NCBI RefSeq assembly: GCF_019097595.1
Contig: NC_080711.1
Location: forward strand, 10,832,928 to 10,896,927
Direction: 5' to 3'
Origin: Hemibagrus wyckioides
Taxonomy: Eukaryota; Chordata; Actinopteri; Siluriformes; Bagridae
DNA: 64,000 nt
Shown: positions 48,026 to 60,660 of the stretch, piece after piece
How positions within the stretch are numbered: position 1 is the stretch's first letter
Layout: every line of letters starts with the position of its first letter
The notes under the pieces: generated by a model
Databases searched by the model: none
What the model was told of the DNA's origin: nothing
What the model saw: the letters and a program-made list of their open reading frames with translations, nothing else
Program-made: the position numbers and the translations under genes

Positions 48026-50030
48026 CGCGACATGATTGTGTAAGTATCTCATAGCAATCTACCCCGCCTTTTGGAGAGGGTGGACTGAGGCATCCTTTAA
48101 GGAATTGAATAGGTTCATCAGAGAAGCTCTATCAGTGCCTGAGCGCAGGGCTGTGCACATTCAGAACTCGAGCAAGACTTATCTCCACAATACAGAGGCA
48201 AGACCTCCATCACTCTTCTGTCTATCGCATCAATACAGATGGTAAGAAGGCATCGCTGCATCCATGCTTCCAATCTGGCACACACACACACACATACAGA
48301 GCATTCACTTTGCATGCATTCACTGACAAATAGCCTAAGTGACACTTAGATCCCTTTCTATCAGTGAGATAGAGGCTGATACAAGGTGACACATTGAATG
48401 GTAAGAACAATGAAGGTTGTAATAGCGGTCTATAGGCAGGAAAGAACAGAAAACCACTGCTCTGGTGTTTAATTCAGAAAGATTATGATTTGACACCCAG
48501 ACATTAGCAGTGCACTTCACAGGACCCATGCAATGATATAATAAAATAGAATTGTCATTCTTGAGGTGCCGTCTTTTTATACTCCTTCAGAGATTGATAT
48601 TTTAACCCCACCTTCTTTTTGTTTAGCAAAAAATAAATAAAAAATGTGCCAGTTGAGGTAAACAAAACCAACAAAAGCACTTATCAAGCAAACAAGTCTG
48701 CCAAAAGGGCAATTTCCCCAAAATCACACTGTTGTTATTATTAAAGCTTCATTCTACAAAGAAGCATAACAACATATAGAAGCAATTCCTTTTGAGAATA
48801 AAACAGCCAATCTCTATCTTGGTGAATAAACAGGAACTGATTCTGATTTTTTGGATATCCCCTGGGAGAAACTTTTGTTTCTTATTTGTTTGAAAGGATC
48901 CTTTTAAAACATCCAGAGGCACACACGCACAAAACACACTGAACAATACACATTCCAGGAGTGGAAACAGGTAGATCTGGCTGTTATGTAAGGAGACACA
49001 TTTCCAAAAGAAAAAAAAAAGTTACCAATTTTTTACAGGATAAATAAACCGATTTATTCTTGAATGAGTGTCGTTTGAATGAGTGTTGTTTGACAAAACA
49101 ACAATCAATCGCACTCCAGAAAGCAGCACACCAACAGTTTCTAGTCAGCATTGACAGCCCAGACACACTAAAGAGTTAGACCGTACCTACTTCCATTCTA
49201 TATATACAGCTCATCAGTTTATAGATACATTTAATCACGACAGATAGGCTCCTCCAAGGACACAGAGCAGCAATTAGGACATATAGTGTTTCCACAGCTT
49301 TTTCACAGGTTTGATGTTTGATCACATATACAAGTTTCTTTTGCACTTACTAAAGAGGCATTGCGACTGCAAAACAAGTCATAGCCGAGACTTACAAAAC
49401 TGTTACAAACCCAGCTCTGGGTGTTGTTATGAGAATAGGCCATGTTACCAGTGTAAACATTTACAGCCTATCCAGAATCACATAGCGATTCATCGTGGTT
49501 TGTTGCCACATCGAGCTGCGATGCCCGCAGCCTATTGTGCACTTTGATAGGCTCACAGCAGCCAACAGTAAAGGCATGCGCTTTTCCAAAGGCTGTCAAA
49601 TTTTTATGTTTAGCTTTGCTTCTAAATCGATCTGACCCAAATTAAAAGGCTGTTGGAATCCCTGTGAAGTCTGGAACGCAGAGCTGGGTCGAGCATTACG
49701 CCAGGGGACGGCAGGACGTTTATTTAACTGTCCACTGGAGCAGAAATATCAGTGAGAGGCAGAGGCCTGTGCTGCCCCAGGGCAGTGTGTGAAACCAGGC
49801 AAGATTCCCAGAGGATAAGAGAAAGTCTATAATGGAGTGAGATGAGGAGCCACTAAACTCCCTAACGTGTACACAATAGCCAGTTTGTAAAGGGGAAACA
49901 GAGGCCTTATTAATGCTAGAACTAACGCTGATCATTTCCGGTTGCTTAAATTGCTTAGTATGTTAAAAGATGAATTTTACTATGTGGAAGCTTGGGAAAT
50001 CCCTTCACTGTATTTTCTATTATATCTATT
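48026..50030. other. Non-coding stretch, nothing firmly recognised
   Basis: Contains a short (AC)7 run at 48279-48294 and unique sequence. The 49620-49900 part is less AT-rich. The short frames here have no recognised domains. Confidence 0.45.
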
Positions 50031-50033
50031 ATG

Positions 50034-50170
50034 ACTAAAAGTATGTTGACACCTTGGTATTGCACATCCTAATCCAGAACTATGTTAATACTGAGCTGTT
50101 CCCTCTTCGCTGCCATAACAGCATGCTCTATTCTTCAAAAAAGCTTGAAGATTTCATGAAATGAAGTGAT
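50034..50170. mobile_element. Possible Tc1-type terminal fragment (low confidence)
   Basis: GACTAAAAGTATGTTGACAC followed by CTTGGTATTGCACATCC resembles the terminus of a teleost Tc1-like family related to the 5893-6412 element. There is no matching second end and no transposase sequence. Assigned by resemblance only. Confidence 0.35.
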
Positions 50171-50607
50171 TTATATATTTCTCAGAATTTCAGAATCCCA
50201 GACCACCACACATATATTCAGACTTATTGTATCCATTAGAAATATACAGACATTGCCTAGAGAGTATAGATGCATGACTGGATGAAAAGTGCTAACCTTC
50301 CAGCAAGAATTTAAAAAAAAGGAAGCAACTCTATAGCTAGCTTTAGTACATCCTTAGCCTTTTTTTTTTTGTCCAAGATTTTTCTCAAGGTCTCCAGCTG
50401 CTTCTCTGGCTCTGTAATAAATTGAGTTGCCTACCTGTATACGGAAGCAAGTTTTGCTTCTTGGTGACTAATAAAGCTTTCTAGATAAATATTAAATGGA
50501 CTTCAGGCTTATCATCTCTGTGGCAGGATTTCTTTCTTTCTTTTATCATTTTTATTCCTATGTAAGACAAGAAGTTAGTGGTAGCCTTCTGCAAAACAGG
50601 AAATAGG

Positions 50608-50726
<119 letters not shown>

Positions 50727-51145
50727 TCCCTCTTTACCTTGCTATAAAAATGGATCATTAATTTGTCAGTTAAGTTTATTATTCCAGGAGCGATGTTTGT
50801 AATGCAATTTATATTACCAGTGTTCTCTAGTTAAATGGGTTATAAAGTGCGACATCAAATAAAGAAACTGCTCCAATTTCCCATGCATCTGTGCATGTGT
50901 ACATGATGTATTTTTTTTGTTTTAATACACTAAGCTGAACAGAGGTCACGAAATGCAGGGTTTTTTTTACAGCAGAGCTTGGAAAAACTGCTTCCTTATT
51001 CATATTCATATGTTTTATTTTTCTCATCTGGAGGCCAGCAGTGTGATTCATTCGATGCATCATTCATGACTGCATCTAACGCCATCTGACTCGCAAACTG
51101 ATTCTCAAATAAGAGCATGAACGTCAAAGTCAGATAACAGACCAA

Positions 51146-51147
<2 letters not shown>

Positions 51148-51176
<29 letters not shown>
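51148..51176. repeat. (CT)14 microsatellite
   Basis: Uninterrupted CT units. Confidence 0.95.
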
Positions 51177-51178
<2 letters not shown>

Positions 51179-51486
51179 TCCTAATAGCAAATGAGGGAAC
51201 AAATCACATGCAAAAAGACGCTCAGCTTCCACTTCTGTTTGATCAAGCCGTTTATGAAGATTTCTCTAGATTGTTGGAAGAATTGCATAATTATAATTTG
51301 GGCTATTTTCTTGCAATAGTTTGATCCATAAACCCATTTCAGCATCTGTGATACTGTTCTATTAGCATTTTCTAAATCAGTCATTCATAGTATTGTTTAC
51401 TTTTCATGCAAATGCCTCAAAGTCTATGAATGTATGCCCTACCTACACAAATTACACAATATTTCCATGATATATATTTCAAGTGC

Positions 51487-51490
<4 letters not shown>

Positions 51491-51522
<32 letters not shown>
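51491..51522. repeat. (TA)16 microsatellite
   Basis: Uninterrupted TA units. Confidence 0.95.
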
Positions 51523-51527
<5 letters not shown>

Positions 51528-51660
51528 ATGTTCAAAGGTATAGTATGGTTTTTTTGCCAGCTTCTGAAAGCTTTGTTGAATGTCTTCCTCAGTCAGATCT
51601 ACTAAGCTATAAATAAACCAGACTGCAGCAGGTGTGCATGTGTATGTTTGTTCTTTGTGC

Positions 51661-51693
51661 GTGTGTGTGTGTGTGTGCGTGTGTGTGTGTGTG
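51661..51693. repeat. (GT)16 microsatellite with one interruption
   Basis: GT units with one GC substitution, flanked by further TGTG-rich sequence. Confidence 0.93.
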
Positions 51694-52626
51694 ACTGTGT
51701 ATGTCCTTGCTGATGGAGAACATCTGACATAGAGTGAGAATTTAATTTTCTACAGGTGTAGCCATGCACTTGCAGCAATAAACGCATGATTTCACAAAGA
51801 TGTGGGCACAGAGTTCATGAATAAGGATTCATGATTTGCAAAGAAATCTTATTCCTACCGGTTTTGACATTTAATGAGTCTCTGAACTTCTAAGCCTTTA
51901 ACAAACTGTATATGTAAGTATTATTTTCTGTCATTGAACAAAACTAGAAGAAAATCTTTAAAGAAATCTGTTTTCAAATAATTCTCATTCACAGTTTGTG
52001 AATAGTGCTCCTGAAAAGATTATTACTTGCCATTAGATGAACGGCAGCATTCATGCATATACAAGAAGTGTCCTGCAAGGCAACTAAGTATTTTCCAGTG
52101 TAACAACTACAAAATCTGAATCTGACAACCTTTATCTATGCAGACAATAGACATCTGTAAATCTTTAAATCCGCTGCCTTTATGGTAAAACAGTCTCCTG
52201 TCTCAAACACTGCAGAAAATAACATTTAAGATGGCAGATTCTCACTACCATGCTCATATTAAAGCACTTGGAGAATAAACATTTTATTGGGCACATCAGC
52301 ATGATCAATAAACAGCTTTTAGAGAATGCAAGTGCAAGATCAAAACCTCATGCATTTAGAACAAGCCTGGCTTTTAGCAAGCCCTGGTTTTCTGTGTGCT
52401 GATCTATGGCCATGTTGAATGCATGTGACCTCAGTAAGCTCTCTGTAGTAGTTCAGAGCATAAGCTCTGAGGCTTAAAGTATCATGCTAGTGATAATTAA
52501 TGTTATCAAGATAGAAGAATAACTATGAATTAAAACAAAACACACATATCTGGTCACTTGCATTGCATGTATTTCTACTGTTCAAGCAGTGTTGTAGATA
52601 TATTATTGTCTGATTTTCTGTTGCTA
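51694..52626. other. Non-coding stretch, nothing recognised
   Basis: Unique-looking AT-rich sequence without supported features. Confidence 0.5.
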
Positions 52627-52985
52627 AAAAATGTCTGGCATTTGGCAGACACTCTTATCCAGAGCGACATACTGAAGTGCTTTGAAGTCTCTATCAATGA
52701 ATACATTAATACTGGTTCTATAGGTGACAGACTTAGGATACCATCAGCCTAAAAACTGTGCTGGGAGGAAATATAAAATACATTAAACAAACAGGGAAAA
52801 TAAGAGCTAGTTTAAGTGTTTCAGAAAGAGGTAGGTCTTCACCCATCGTTTGAAGGCGGCCAGTAACTCAGCTGTTCGGACATGTAGGGGAAGTTCATCC
52901 CACCACCAGCTGTGCCAGAACAGAGAAGAGTCTAGACGTATACCGACCTCTTACCCTGAGAGATGGTGGAGCCAGTTGAGCGGTG
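52627..52985 (+). repeat. Teleost dispersed repeat R2, copy 1
   Basis: Opens with GGCATTTGGCAGACACTCTT, then ATCCAGAGCGACATAC. Later come GAAAGAGGTAGGTCTTCACC, CGTTTGAAGGCGGCCAGTAA, CAGCTGTTCGGACATGTAGG and a TTACCCTGAGAGATGGTGG end. I recognise these phrases as a very common teleost repeat. A more decayed copy lies at 61165-61460. No terminal inverted repeats or coding sequence are evident, so its class is unclear. Confidence 0.65.
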
Positions 52986-53445
52986 ATAAAATGGTATTTT
53001 AGTTCAGTTTAGTTTAGTTTAGCTTGCTGAATGGTTTTCACTGACATAAATAAATACACATTTAGTCAGAGTTAATTCAGGTTAGCAAGAAATGCCAAGC
53101 CAAGGACATGCTGATTTGAATCATTATCTTTCTGAAGGTTTTTAGTACCCTATTCACTTCTTCCTCTGAATTTCCCTGTAATAACAGACTGAATAAAGTG
53201 ACTACACACCCCATGTCAGCCTCCAGAAGATACACTGCATCATAAGAAGGAAGATTTACTCTATATATTATAATAAACCCTAAAACTCAGACCTCAATCT
53301 ACCCCAAATCTACATATATTGTCACATATTATGTTGTAGATTTATAATTATAGTGTCACAATCTCTCGACAAGCCTCAGCTAGGATTGAGCCAACTAGGA
53401 TTCTCTGATGCAAAATTTGAGTAATTGTACTTTGTTATGTGGTAA

Positions 53446-53491
<46 letters not shown>
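53446..53491. repeat. (TAA)15 microsatellite
   Basis: About 46 bp of AAT/TAA units. The reverse strand gives a poly-Leu frame. Confidence 0.95.
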
Positions 53492-54397
53492 TGAGTGACA
53501 AGTGAGACTCTCCTGAAGCTAATCTATCTGAATCCAAAGCACCACATTGACTTATACTAACTAAGAGAAAGCCAAATACTTCAGACTGGATGATGGCAGA
53601 GATGAGGTTTATTGTAGTCAGCACTAAGTACAAATTACAAGGTGCTCACATGGAACATCTCATCAACCCCACAAACTTCAGTTTCAAAGCTCAGTGTCCA
53701 TCACCAGGTTTCTTATCTCACATGATGACGCCCAACTCCTCAAGTCGAAGCGCTCCACATATTTTTCTTTGGTGGAAAGTTTGGGATTTTCCTAGACATC
53801 ATTATATTCTACTTCTTATCCCTTCTTATCCCAATTGTTATGTTTTGTTTTTTAAAAAAAACATTTTGCACTGAAACATTTTCATGTTGAGAGCACATCA
53901 TGGGTATGTCACCATCCCTTTTTCATGTTAATTATTCTAAGCTTATAGCTAATTTATGCATACTAAATGATATGTTTCAGCTTTGACCTGGGGTGAACTT
54001 GATTTTCTCCAAACCTTTATCACTCTGCTTCAACAATCCACAGATTCTCCCAGACTTCAGCTGCAGGTGTCCCACAGATCTAACACGGCTCTGAGCAGTC
54101 CATTTGACCTTGACTCCAACTTCAACTTTAGAAGAGTTCCAATGGATGCTGCTGTGCAGACTCCATCTATTTCTGATAAGACTTGCAATACTAAGGATGT
54201 TACTGTTAATTCATTAACTACAAAAACTATGTATGCTTAACAGACACACCTAAACAATGTGCCCTTCTTGTCTTGTTAAAACCTTACATCATTAAACCAA
54301 TAACAGAAACAGTGTTTAAAACTACTCATAATTTTACCTCATCCTTTTACAATGACACAAATTCATATAGGCCTAAAAAATTATCCCACAGTTAGTG
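53492..54397 (+). other. Unassigned stretch with two non-repetitive open frames
   Basis: Frames at 53590-53874 and 53983-54240 have balanced amino-acid composition. The second follows a plausible branch site and acceptor (TACTAA, then ATGATATGTTTCAG at about 53979). Neither translation resembles a family I know, and no donor site clearly joins them. Most likely chance or an old unrecognised repeat. Confidence 0.25.
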
Positions 54398-54412
54398 TTC
54401 TGAAGTACTAAG

Positions 54413-54672
54413 TTCCCTTGTGGTCCAGCAGCACAATCCTGCACGCTCACTGCTATGGCCTGTGTTCAATTCCTGGGCAGAGAACCAACCCTGCCACTGA
54501 TGGATTAACTCTCAGTGCCGCTCCTAAGCCTGGATAAAATGGGAGAGTTGTGTCAGGAAGGGCATCCGGTGTAAAACCTGTGCCAAAAATCAAAATATGC
54601 AGCTTGGATGATCTTCTGTGGTGACCCTGAACAGGGAGCAGCTGAAGGACACCAACAACAATTATTCTGAAT
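54413..54672 (+). mobile_element. tRNA-derived SINE (type A) with target-site duplications
   Basis: The tRNA-like head has a box A-like TGGTCCAGCAGCA and a box B-like GTGTTCAATTCC (about 54463-54474). The body includes GCCGCTCCTAAGCCTGGATA and AAAATGGGAGAGTTGTGTC. The tail is AGGAAGGGCATCCGGTGTAA, then CTGTGGTGACCCTGAACAGG and GAGCAGCTGAAGGAC, as in the minus-strand copy at 10257-10477. Flanks TTCTGAAGTACTAAG (54398-54412) and TTCTGAAGTATAAG (54673-54686) form a direct repeat differing by one base gap, marking the insertion site. Confidence 0.85.
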
Positions 54673-54689
54673 TTCTGAAGTATAAGATT

Positions 54690-57250
54690 TTTACTTTTTA
54701 CAAATCTGTATATATACTGTATAATATGAATGAAGCTGAATATTTGTACTCAAGTAAATTTCCCAGGAGAAAGCAAAGAGCACCCATTAATCAATGTAGT
54801 ACATGCCACCTCTGATCTAGGCAAGTCAGAGTTAAGCAAGAGTCAGCAATCCACAAGATGTGCTCTGTGGTCATCTTCTATTCTCATTTTTGCTAGATTT
54901 ACCTACAGTTTACACAGGATGAGATGTCTTCTTTGCTATCCACATAAAACCATCAAATAAACAAGTAGAACTCAAAGCCAGTACCATCGATGGTACAATG
55001 TCTCTGCAGCCAACAAGTCTAAAAATTTGCATTCCTGAAATTCCCTGAACATATGCTTCAAACAGAAAGGACACTGTTGAAGAAAAAAAATATTTTAGAA
55101 ATCTGACCTTGTGAGATTGACCCTGTTTGGATTGATGACAACACTGAATCAGTGATGTGCAGGGTACAAAGATTTCCATATAAATCTTACATTACCATTC
55201 CACCCCTCATTTCTGAGATATTGTGCTAAAAAGAAGAATGTTGAATGCACAGACAGATGGAAAAAAATGCCTCCAAAATCTAGATGCAGTGGCATAAATA
55301 TTCACCATCAAATCAAAAGAAACATTATCAGGTTAACCTCAAGTTAAAAATGACTCACTAGTTAAACATGCTAGCTAGTTGAGTTGCATTTTAAAGTCTA
55401 TTGTCACTTTAACATGATTTCATAAATCTTAGAAATCACAGTATTTTTGTCGTGACTAATTGCTTAGCATTCAGCTCAGTTCTTCAACACTGCAGGACTA
55501 CTTTTCATTCCCAGAAGAGCTATGTTTGACTTAAATAAATGTAAAACCCAGCTGCTGCTTAATTTAAACAACATTTTACAACTTTATGTAAAGAGACATT
55601 TCATCCATTAAAGTGATTTTAGCTTTAAGTAATATGCAGTTAAGTAAATAAAAGAAATAAAACGATGGCTCTTAAAGTAAGAGTGAAGCTAATATAAGGT
55701 ACTAGGGTTAGTGACTAAAGTTTTCTTGTCACCAATTTCAGTCATTTTAACGTTATGTAGTTGTAAAAGAGACCAATAACACTGATAGTCTTTTCTTTAG
55801 ATTCTCTTTCCATTCAGAAGCACGCCTCTTAAAAGTGCATTAGACAAAATTAGTCACAGCTGAAACGCTAATGGTTAAGAAGGTATACAACAATAGCAGA
55901 CCTTTTTGTTTTTACTCCTTGAACCCACCAATCATTAGATGTGTAATAAGATGTCTTGCATTTTAAGATGAGTGTCCTGTTTTTTCTATGTAATGAGGTC
56001 TCATGTGTTTTTCAGCTGACCATCACTGCATCAAGTACCAATTAGCTACATGGGATTGTGATTTTAATAGCTTGAGTTTGTTTGTTAAAGTTTGTTAGTC
56101 CAAAGCTTTACAAGTGATCAAATGTATCTACTTGATTCATTGTATAAATACATTAATGCAGGCTGTATTTGAATATGTTTTAATTGTCGGAAGAGGAACA
56201 TTCTGTTAACTTCATCCTTTTCACCATTAACAAATTTCCCCATCTTGGAAAGCACTATTCAGTTTTATATACTATCAAGTTTCATGTTTTAAGTTTGGTT
56301 GTGTTTAAAAGCATGGTGTGTGTTTTTTTGCTAACAGTAAATATAATGGGTGCACTGATTTAGCCATGTTTTTCTTTCTGAACAGACATGGGGGGTGGAG
56401 TTGAAAGGGGGTTGGGGCATGTCTATAAAAAGGAGGTCTATGTAAACACATACAACACTCTGCACCATACTGCAGTTTTCCAAATGGGTTTTGAATATGA
56501 TATCAGTGTGATACCATTATTTAAACAATTTGTATTTTTCAGCATATTCGATGTAAGAAACCAGAAAAAAAGAAAAGAAAAACTTACAGTAAAGCCCAAA
56601 AATAAGACAGTGTTTCAGTATTGTTTTTCTGCCTGCTTCACTGTCTCTGACATGGATGAATGGTGTGATCAAACCTTCATCAGTCTCCAGCTCTGACCTT
56701 CTCATTCTCTACTTGACATCTGTGTTAAACAAATCATTGCAAACACATGGCCCTCAGAAAATAGCTCTGTGGAAAGATTGCTTTTAAATTAGTGCACTCT
56801 ACACCTTGCATTGTTCCCCTGCCATTGGCTGTATTGATTGTCTCAGTGCTGGTTAAAAAGTCACTGCTTTGAGAGGTTTGAGATGTGGAACTGATTAAAA
56901 CCTGAAAAATATATCAAAAGTGAGGTGACTGAGCTACATGTTGCCTGGGGAGATAGGTATGTCTTTAATGTCTCAAAAACAGCAACGTTTGAAAAGAAAA
57001 ATCTTTGTCCTTTGTCCTTTTTGGGTTTTTTAATAAATTAACACTGCAGAGTCTGCTTGTAGAGTTTTCGGTCAGTATCTTGACAGCATACACTTCAATA
57101 TATTAGGCCTGTCAGCCATACATCAAAATATGCTTACTGTCAACTTAAAAATGGTTGTATGTTATGCAGTGCCTTCACAGAAGGAATCACATTTAAAGTG
57201 TTTGCATTCAAAGTCTACGAGACAGAATATTCCGTTTCAGTGTAAATTCT
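54690..57250. other. Long non-coding stretch, nothing recognised
   Basis: Unique-looking AT-rich sequence. Short frames on both strands (up to 102 codons at 56388-56696) show no domain and low-complexity Lys-rich parts. No repeat family was recognised. Confidence 0.5.
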
Positions 57251-57254
57251 TTAT

Positions 57255-57353
57255 GTAGCACCAGGGTCTTGGAGGAATGATGTTTCATTTCAGTATGGAC
57301 TGCATCAGCTATAGAAGATCAAAATGACAATAAAAGCTTCTTGACTTGACTTG
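57255..57353 (+). mobile_element. CR1/Rex1-like LINE 3' end
   Basis: GGTCTTGGAGGAATGATGTT, TCATTTCAGTATGGACTGC, then ATGACAATAAAAGC, followed by tandem CTTGA units. This is the same tail type as on the LINE at 5290-6464. It is an extreme 5'-truncated copy with no coding sequence. Confidence 0.7.
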
Positions 57354-57589
57354 AAATTTACCTTTGCAGATATTTGCAAAGGAACACCACCCATACTATT
57401 CCTTTTTTTAATACAAACCATTCACATATATACATGGTTTATATGGTCACATACAGAACAATAAAGCAAGCAGCATTTCTCTAACCACCCTCAGGGTCCT
57501 GAAATAGACAATTAATTTGAATTAATTTTGATTCATTCGAGTCAATAACCATCCCTGAACTTGGAGCCAAGTTAATGTTGATTCATTTA

Positions 57590-57780
57590 CCAGACATGGT
57601 CGTCTGTTACTTCTGAAAAGTTTAAAATCATGTGGCGTTTCATTTTATACCTCATTTAGCAGGCTAAGCAGATAACGGGGTGTTGCCTCGTGGCCGAAGG
57701 CAGTTTCAAGAGAAAATATCTCTCTAATGGAGCTGGAATTAGCAAAGTAAATGCTTCACACTCCAAAAGTCAGGGTTAGA
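57590..57780. other. Unique block, candidate conserved non-coding element
   Basis: Less AT-rich sequence with GGCTAAGCAGATAACGGGGT and CTCTCTAATGGAGCTGGAAT. No repeat or coding signature. Texture only. Confidence 0.2.
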
Positions 57781-57964
57781 AATGATGGAATAATAGTTTA
57801 TTAGTTTATAATGTTCTTAAAGTTATACATATAGAATATCTGTCTGACTTGATGTGCATGGTTTGGTTTCACTCGTCCCCTTAGAGGGAATCATCGCTGC
57901 AAATCAATACAGAGTTCTTCTGAATGATCGTTTATCCTTTATCGTACGATGAAACATTTTGATC

Positions 57965-58260
57965 TGATGGGAGTAGTTTTTCCAGTATGACACTACCCCA
58001 AGTACAGAACATGAGGACTCACTGAATGGTTTGATGAGAATGGAAATTGTATAAATCTTATTCTTTGGCCTTCACAGACACCAAATCTCAACTCACAAGA
58101 ACACCTATAGGAGATCTTAGACATCACTGCTACTATCTAAAAACATCAACATGATTTTTAGAAATATGGTGTTATATTAATAATTTCAGAGACTCATCAA
58201 ATCTGTACGAAAACTCAGGAACATCTTGTTTTAGAGTATTTTAACACTAATTTTTATACT
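57965..58260 (+). mobile_element. Decayed Tc1-like transposase fragment, fourth lineage
   Basis: From 58066 one frame reads WPSQTPNLNSQEHL, a stop, then EILDITAT. This is the block around the last catalytic Glu (GAA at 58099-58101) of a Tc1-like transposase. Upstream, CAGTATGACACTACCCCAAG at 57983 recalls the second catalytic Asp block, but the 110-nt distance between them is not a whole number of codons, so a frameshift lies between. No termini are visible. Confidence 0.6.
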
Positions 58261-58291
58261 TAACAAACTATATTGTATCCTCTGAGCCCTA

Positions 58292-58312
58292 CCATCCATC
58301 CATCCATCCATC
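58292..58312. repeat. (CATC)5 microsatellite
   Basis: Five CATC units, directly abutting the LINE relict at its 3' side; tandem tails of this kind often mark LINE 3' ends. Confidence 0.9.
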
Positions 58313-58800
58313 TAGGAGCAGCAGTCTAGGCAAAAATGCCAAGACTTCCCTCTTCCAAGTCACCTCCATGATCTCCAGCTCCTCCATGAGGATACCCAAG
58401 CACTGACAGATATAATCTCTTCCTCTAGACCTAGGTTCTCCCTAGGGTCTCCTCCCCTTTGGATATGCCCCAAGCATCTCCCAAGAGAGGCGTCTAGGTT
58501 GGAATCTATCCAGACACCTGAACCACTTCAACTGGCACTTTTCGATGCAGAGAAGCAGTGACTGTACTTTGAGCTCTCTCTGAATGTCTAAGCTCCTCTG
58601 ATCCAAGAGCTATGTGAAGGAACTTAATTTATTAATCATTTGGAACTGCAGCCATGTTCTTTCGGTCACTACACAAAGCTTGCAACCGAAGCTTGTGGGT
58701 TGGAATATATACTGATTGATAAAATGACAGTTCACCTTTTGGGTCAACTTTCTTTTCACCATAACAGACCAATACAGCAGGTTTTAATTTCATATTACAG
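58313..58800 (-). mobile_element. RTE/Rex3-like LINE relict, 3' end with (GATG)n tail
   Basis: Minus-strand translation gives YPKGRRP, a stop, then GEPRSRGRDYI and LGILMEELEIMEVTWKREVL. This fits the C-terminus of the LINE reverse transcriptase (GRPRT-x-RDYI, then an E-E-L-E-x-V helix), with stops. The (CATC)5 tract, read in reverse as GATG units, forms the 3' tail. It extends upstream (about 58650-58800) into sequence also present in the 27185-28010 copy. Confidence 0.65.
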
Positions 58801-60024
58801 TGAAATTAATATCTGTTAAGCTGGTATTTTAATGATTTTGCCAGCTAGCTAGCATGCCTACCTGTCAAAAAAAGTTCGCTGAGGCAGGTTTGGCACTGAA
58901 ATTAATAAAAACGTGTTTTCACAGCTTAGCACCAAATGTAGCCAAGGCCATGTAGAGCTGTATAATTAGCTTTATCATCAACGTCTTTGTTAGTGCTCTA
59001 TGCAACTTGTCATCACCTCTTCCTTTTTGAATGTCCCATGCTAAACGCCTATAAATGAAGTGAGACATCAAGAATCACTCAGAAGCCCTGTGGCAAGTTC
59101 TCTACCATGCTTGCATATGCTCCACAGATGCTGTCTCCAGTACTTTTTGAAAAAGTAGTTGGTTAAAAATATTTTCTGTAATAGCTCACAGCAGAACTCG
59201 ATCCACACTTTCTATAAATATACTTCACCACGATTCATGTTGTTAGTTTTTTTGGGATGGCATCTGTAACTAAATGGCTCTCCTATTATAAAACCCTCAC
59301 ATCTGGGACAAAACCAGTTTCTATCCAGTTTCTTTTACTATGATATAACACTGATATTTAAGTCACACTTTCCATATAATTATTGTGTCATAAATGTATT
59401 TATTTATGATGCTGCTATAGCTGTCATCACAGTGACCACTGTAATTAACTAACTGTTTCAAGCTCTTTTGTTTAGTTCTACTGTCCCACAGTATTGTTGT
59501 ACAGTTTTAAATTATGATTTAATTCCATTATTTATTAGGTATTTCAGACTTTCATGAATGAAAGATAGTAAATTGTATATTTATTGAACGTTAAATCAGT
59601 GAATTGTTCCAAACCATTCTTTGTTCATCATATGTTTTGAAAATTGCAGTAGTAATATTAGCATAATTATAATAGAATAATTATGTCCAAAGCATAATTA
59701 CCATTCCAGTTGCTCCCAGGAGAAGATAGCAGCATTCTAGTAAACCACAGCAGGCCATGTCAACCTGATCTTATCAGAAGTCATTTTTGGGATTCAACTT
59801 GAATCAGAGATTCAACTTCACTAGAACAAAATTAGAATGTTCTGCTCCATGCTTGGTAATGATTAGCTGTAACGACTCTACCAATATAGTCCCAGTGTTG
59901 TGTTCCTTTTAAGGCATGTTTCACAGCTAATTTACTTTTAACGAAACCTTGGTGGATAGACATTTTGGCAAGGACACTTCCATTAAAATTCCAAATTGCT
60001 GTCTCTGAAATAATTATTTTCTTT
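58801..60024. other. Non-coding stretch, nothing recognised
   Basis: AT-rich unique-looking sequence without supported features. Confidence 0.5.
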
Positions 60025-60335
60025 TGTTAAAAAGTGTTGCTGGCATGTAACTCTACAGTCTAGGGTTCAATCCTGAGATTTTTTTTTTTTCTAACATTCT
60101 CCCATGTCCATGTGGGCTTCCTGATGGTTCTCCAGTTTCCTCCCACAACACAGAAACATGGCAGTTGGTGGACTGGTTTTGCTAAATTACCTGAGCTATG
60201 AGTGAATATTGTGCATGTGTGTGGGATGCCTTGCAATGGATTGGAATATCATCCTAGGGTGATAGGCTTGGAATCGATTGCAACCCCAACCAAGATAAAG
60301 TGGTTACAGGAGATGAATAAACGTGAAAAAAAAAA
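60025..60335 (+). mobile_element. tRNA-derived SINE (type C), best copy in window
   Basis: A box B-like GGGTTCAATCC lies at 60064-60074, downstream of a decayed tRNA-like head. The body reads CATTCTCCCATGTCCATGTG, CTCCAGTTTCCTCCCACAAC and TTGCTAAATTACCTGAGC. The 3' part is GGATGCCTTGCAATGGATTG, GGTGATAGGCTTGGAATCG and GATAAAGTGGTTACAGGAGA, ending in an A-rich tail. I know this pattern as one of the most widespread fish SINEs. Other copies: 15815-16233 (split) and 32218-32382. Confidence 0.8.
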
Positions 60336-60479
60336 TCTACACAGAACTTTCTTGTGTATCAGTGGCTAAAAAGAAACCACCTTAGAGCCTGCTAGATTTA
60401 GAGAAATGGTCCTGACACTGACATCTGACAACACATAATCGTGGGCATAACAGCAGCAGTGGTCAATAGCCTATACCTT

Positions 60480-60660
60480 GCATTTGAACGTCCAATTACT
60501 TTCCCAGTGAAAGGGTATGAATGCATTAGTGGAGGAGAAACACAATGAAACCTGACAGAAGCCCCGAGTGCATAGATCTAATTCTCCAGGCTGCCAGTCT
60601 CATTGGCACAGAGCCTGGATGGGAATCATCATTATGAGGGAAATTACATAACAAAAGACT
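60480..60660. promoter_or_regulatory. Unique block, candidate conserved non-coding element
   Basis: Information-rich unique sequence (for example TTTGAACGTCCAATTACTTT and GATCTAATTCTCCAGGCTGC). No repeat or coding signature. Inferred from texture. Confidence 0.22.

Noticed and set aside
53376..53633. Poly-Leu membrane-like frame on the minus strand
   Set aside because: Translation of the (TAA)n microsatellite.
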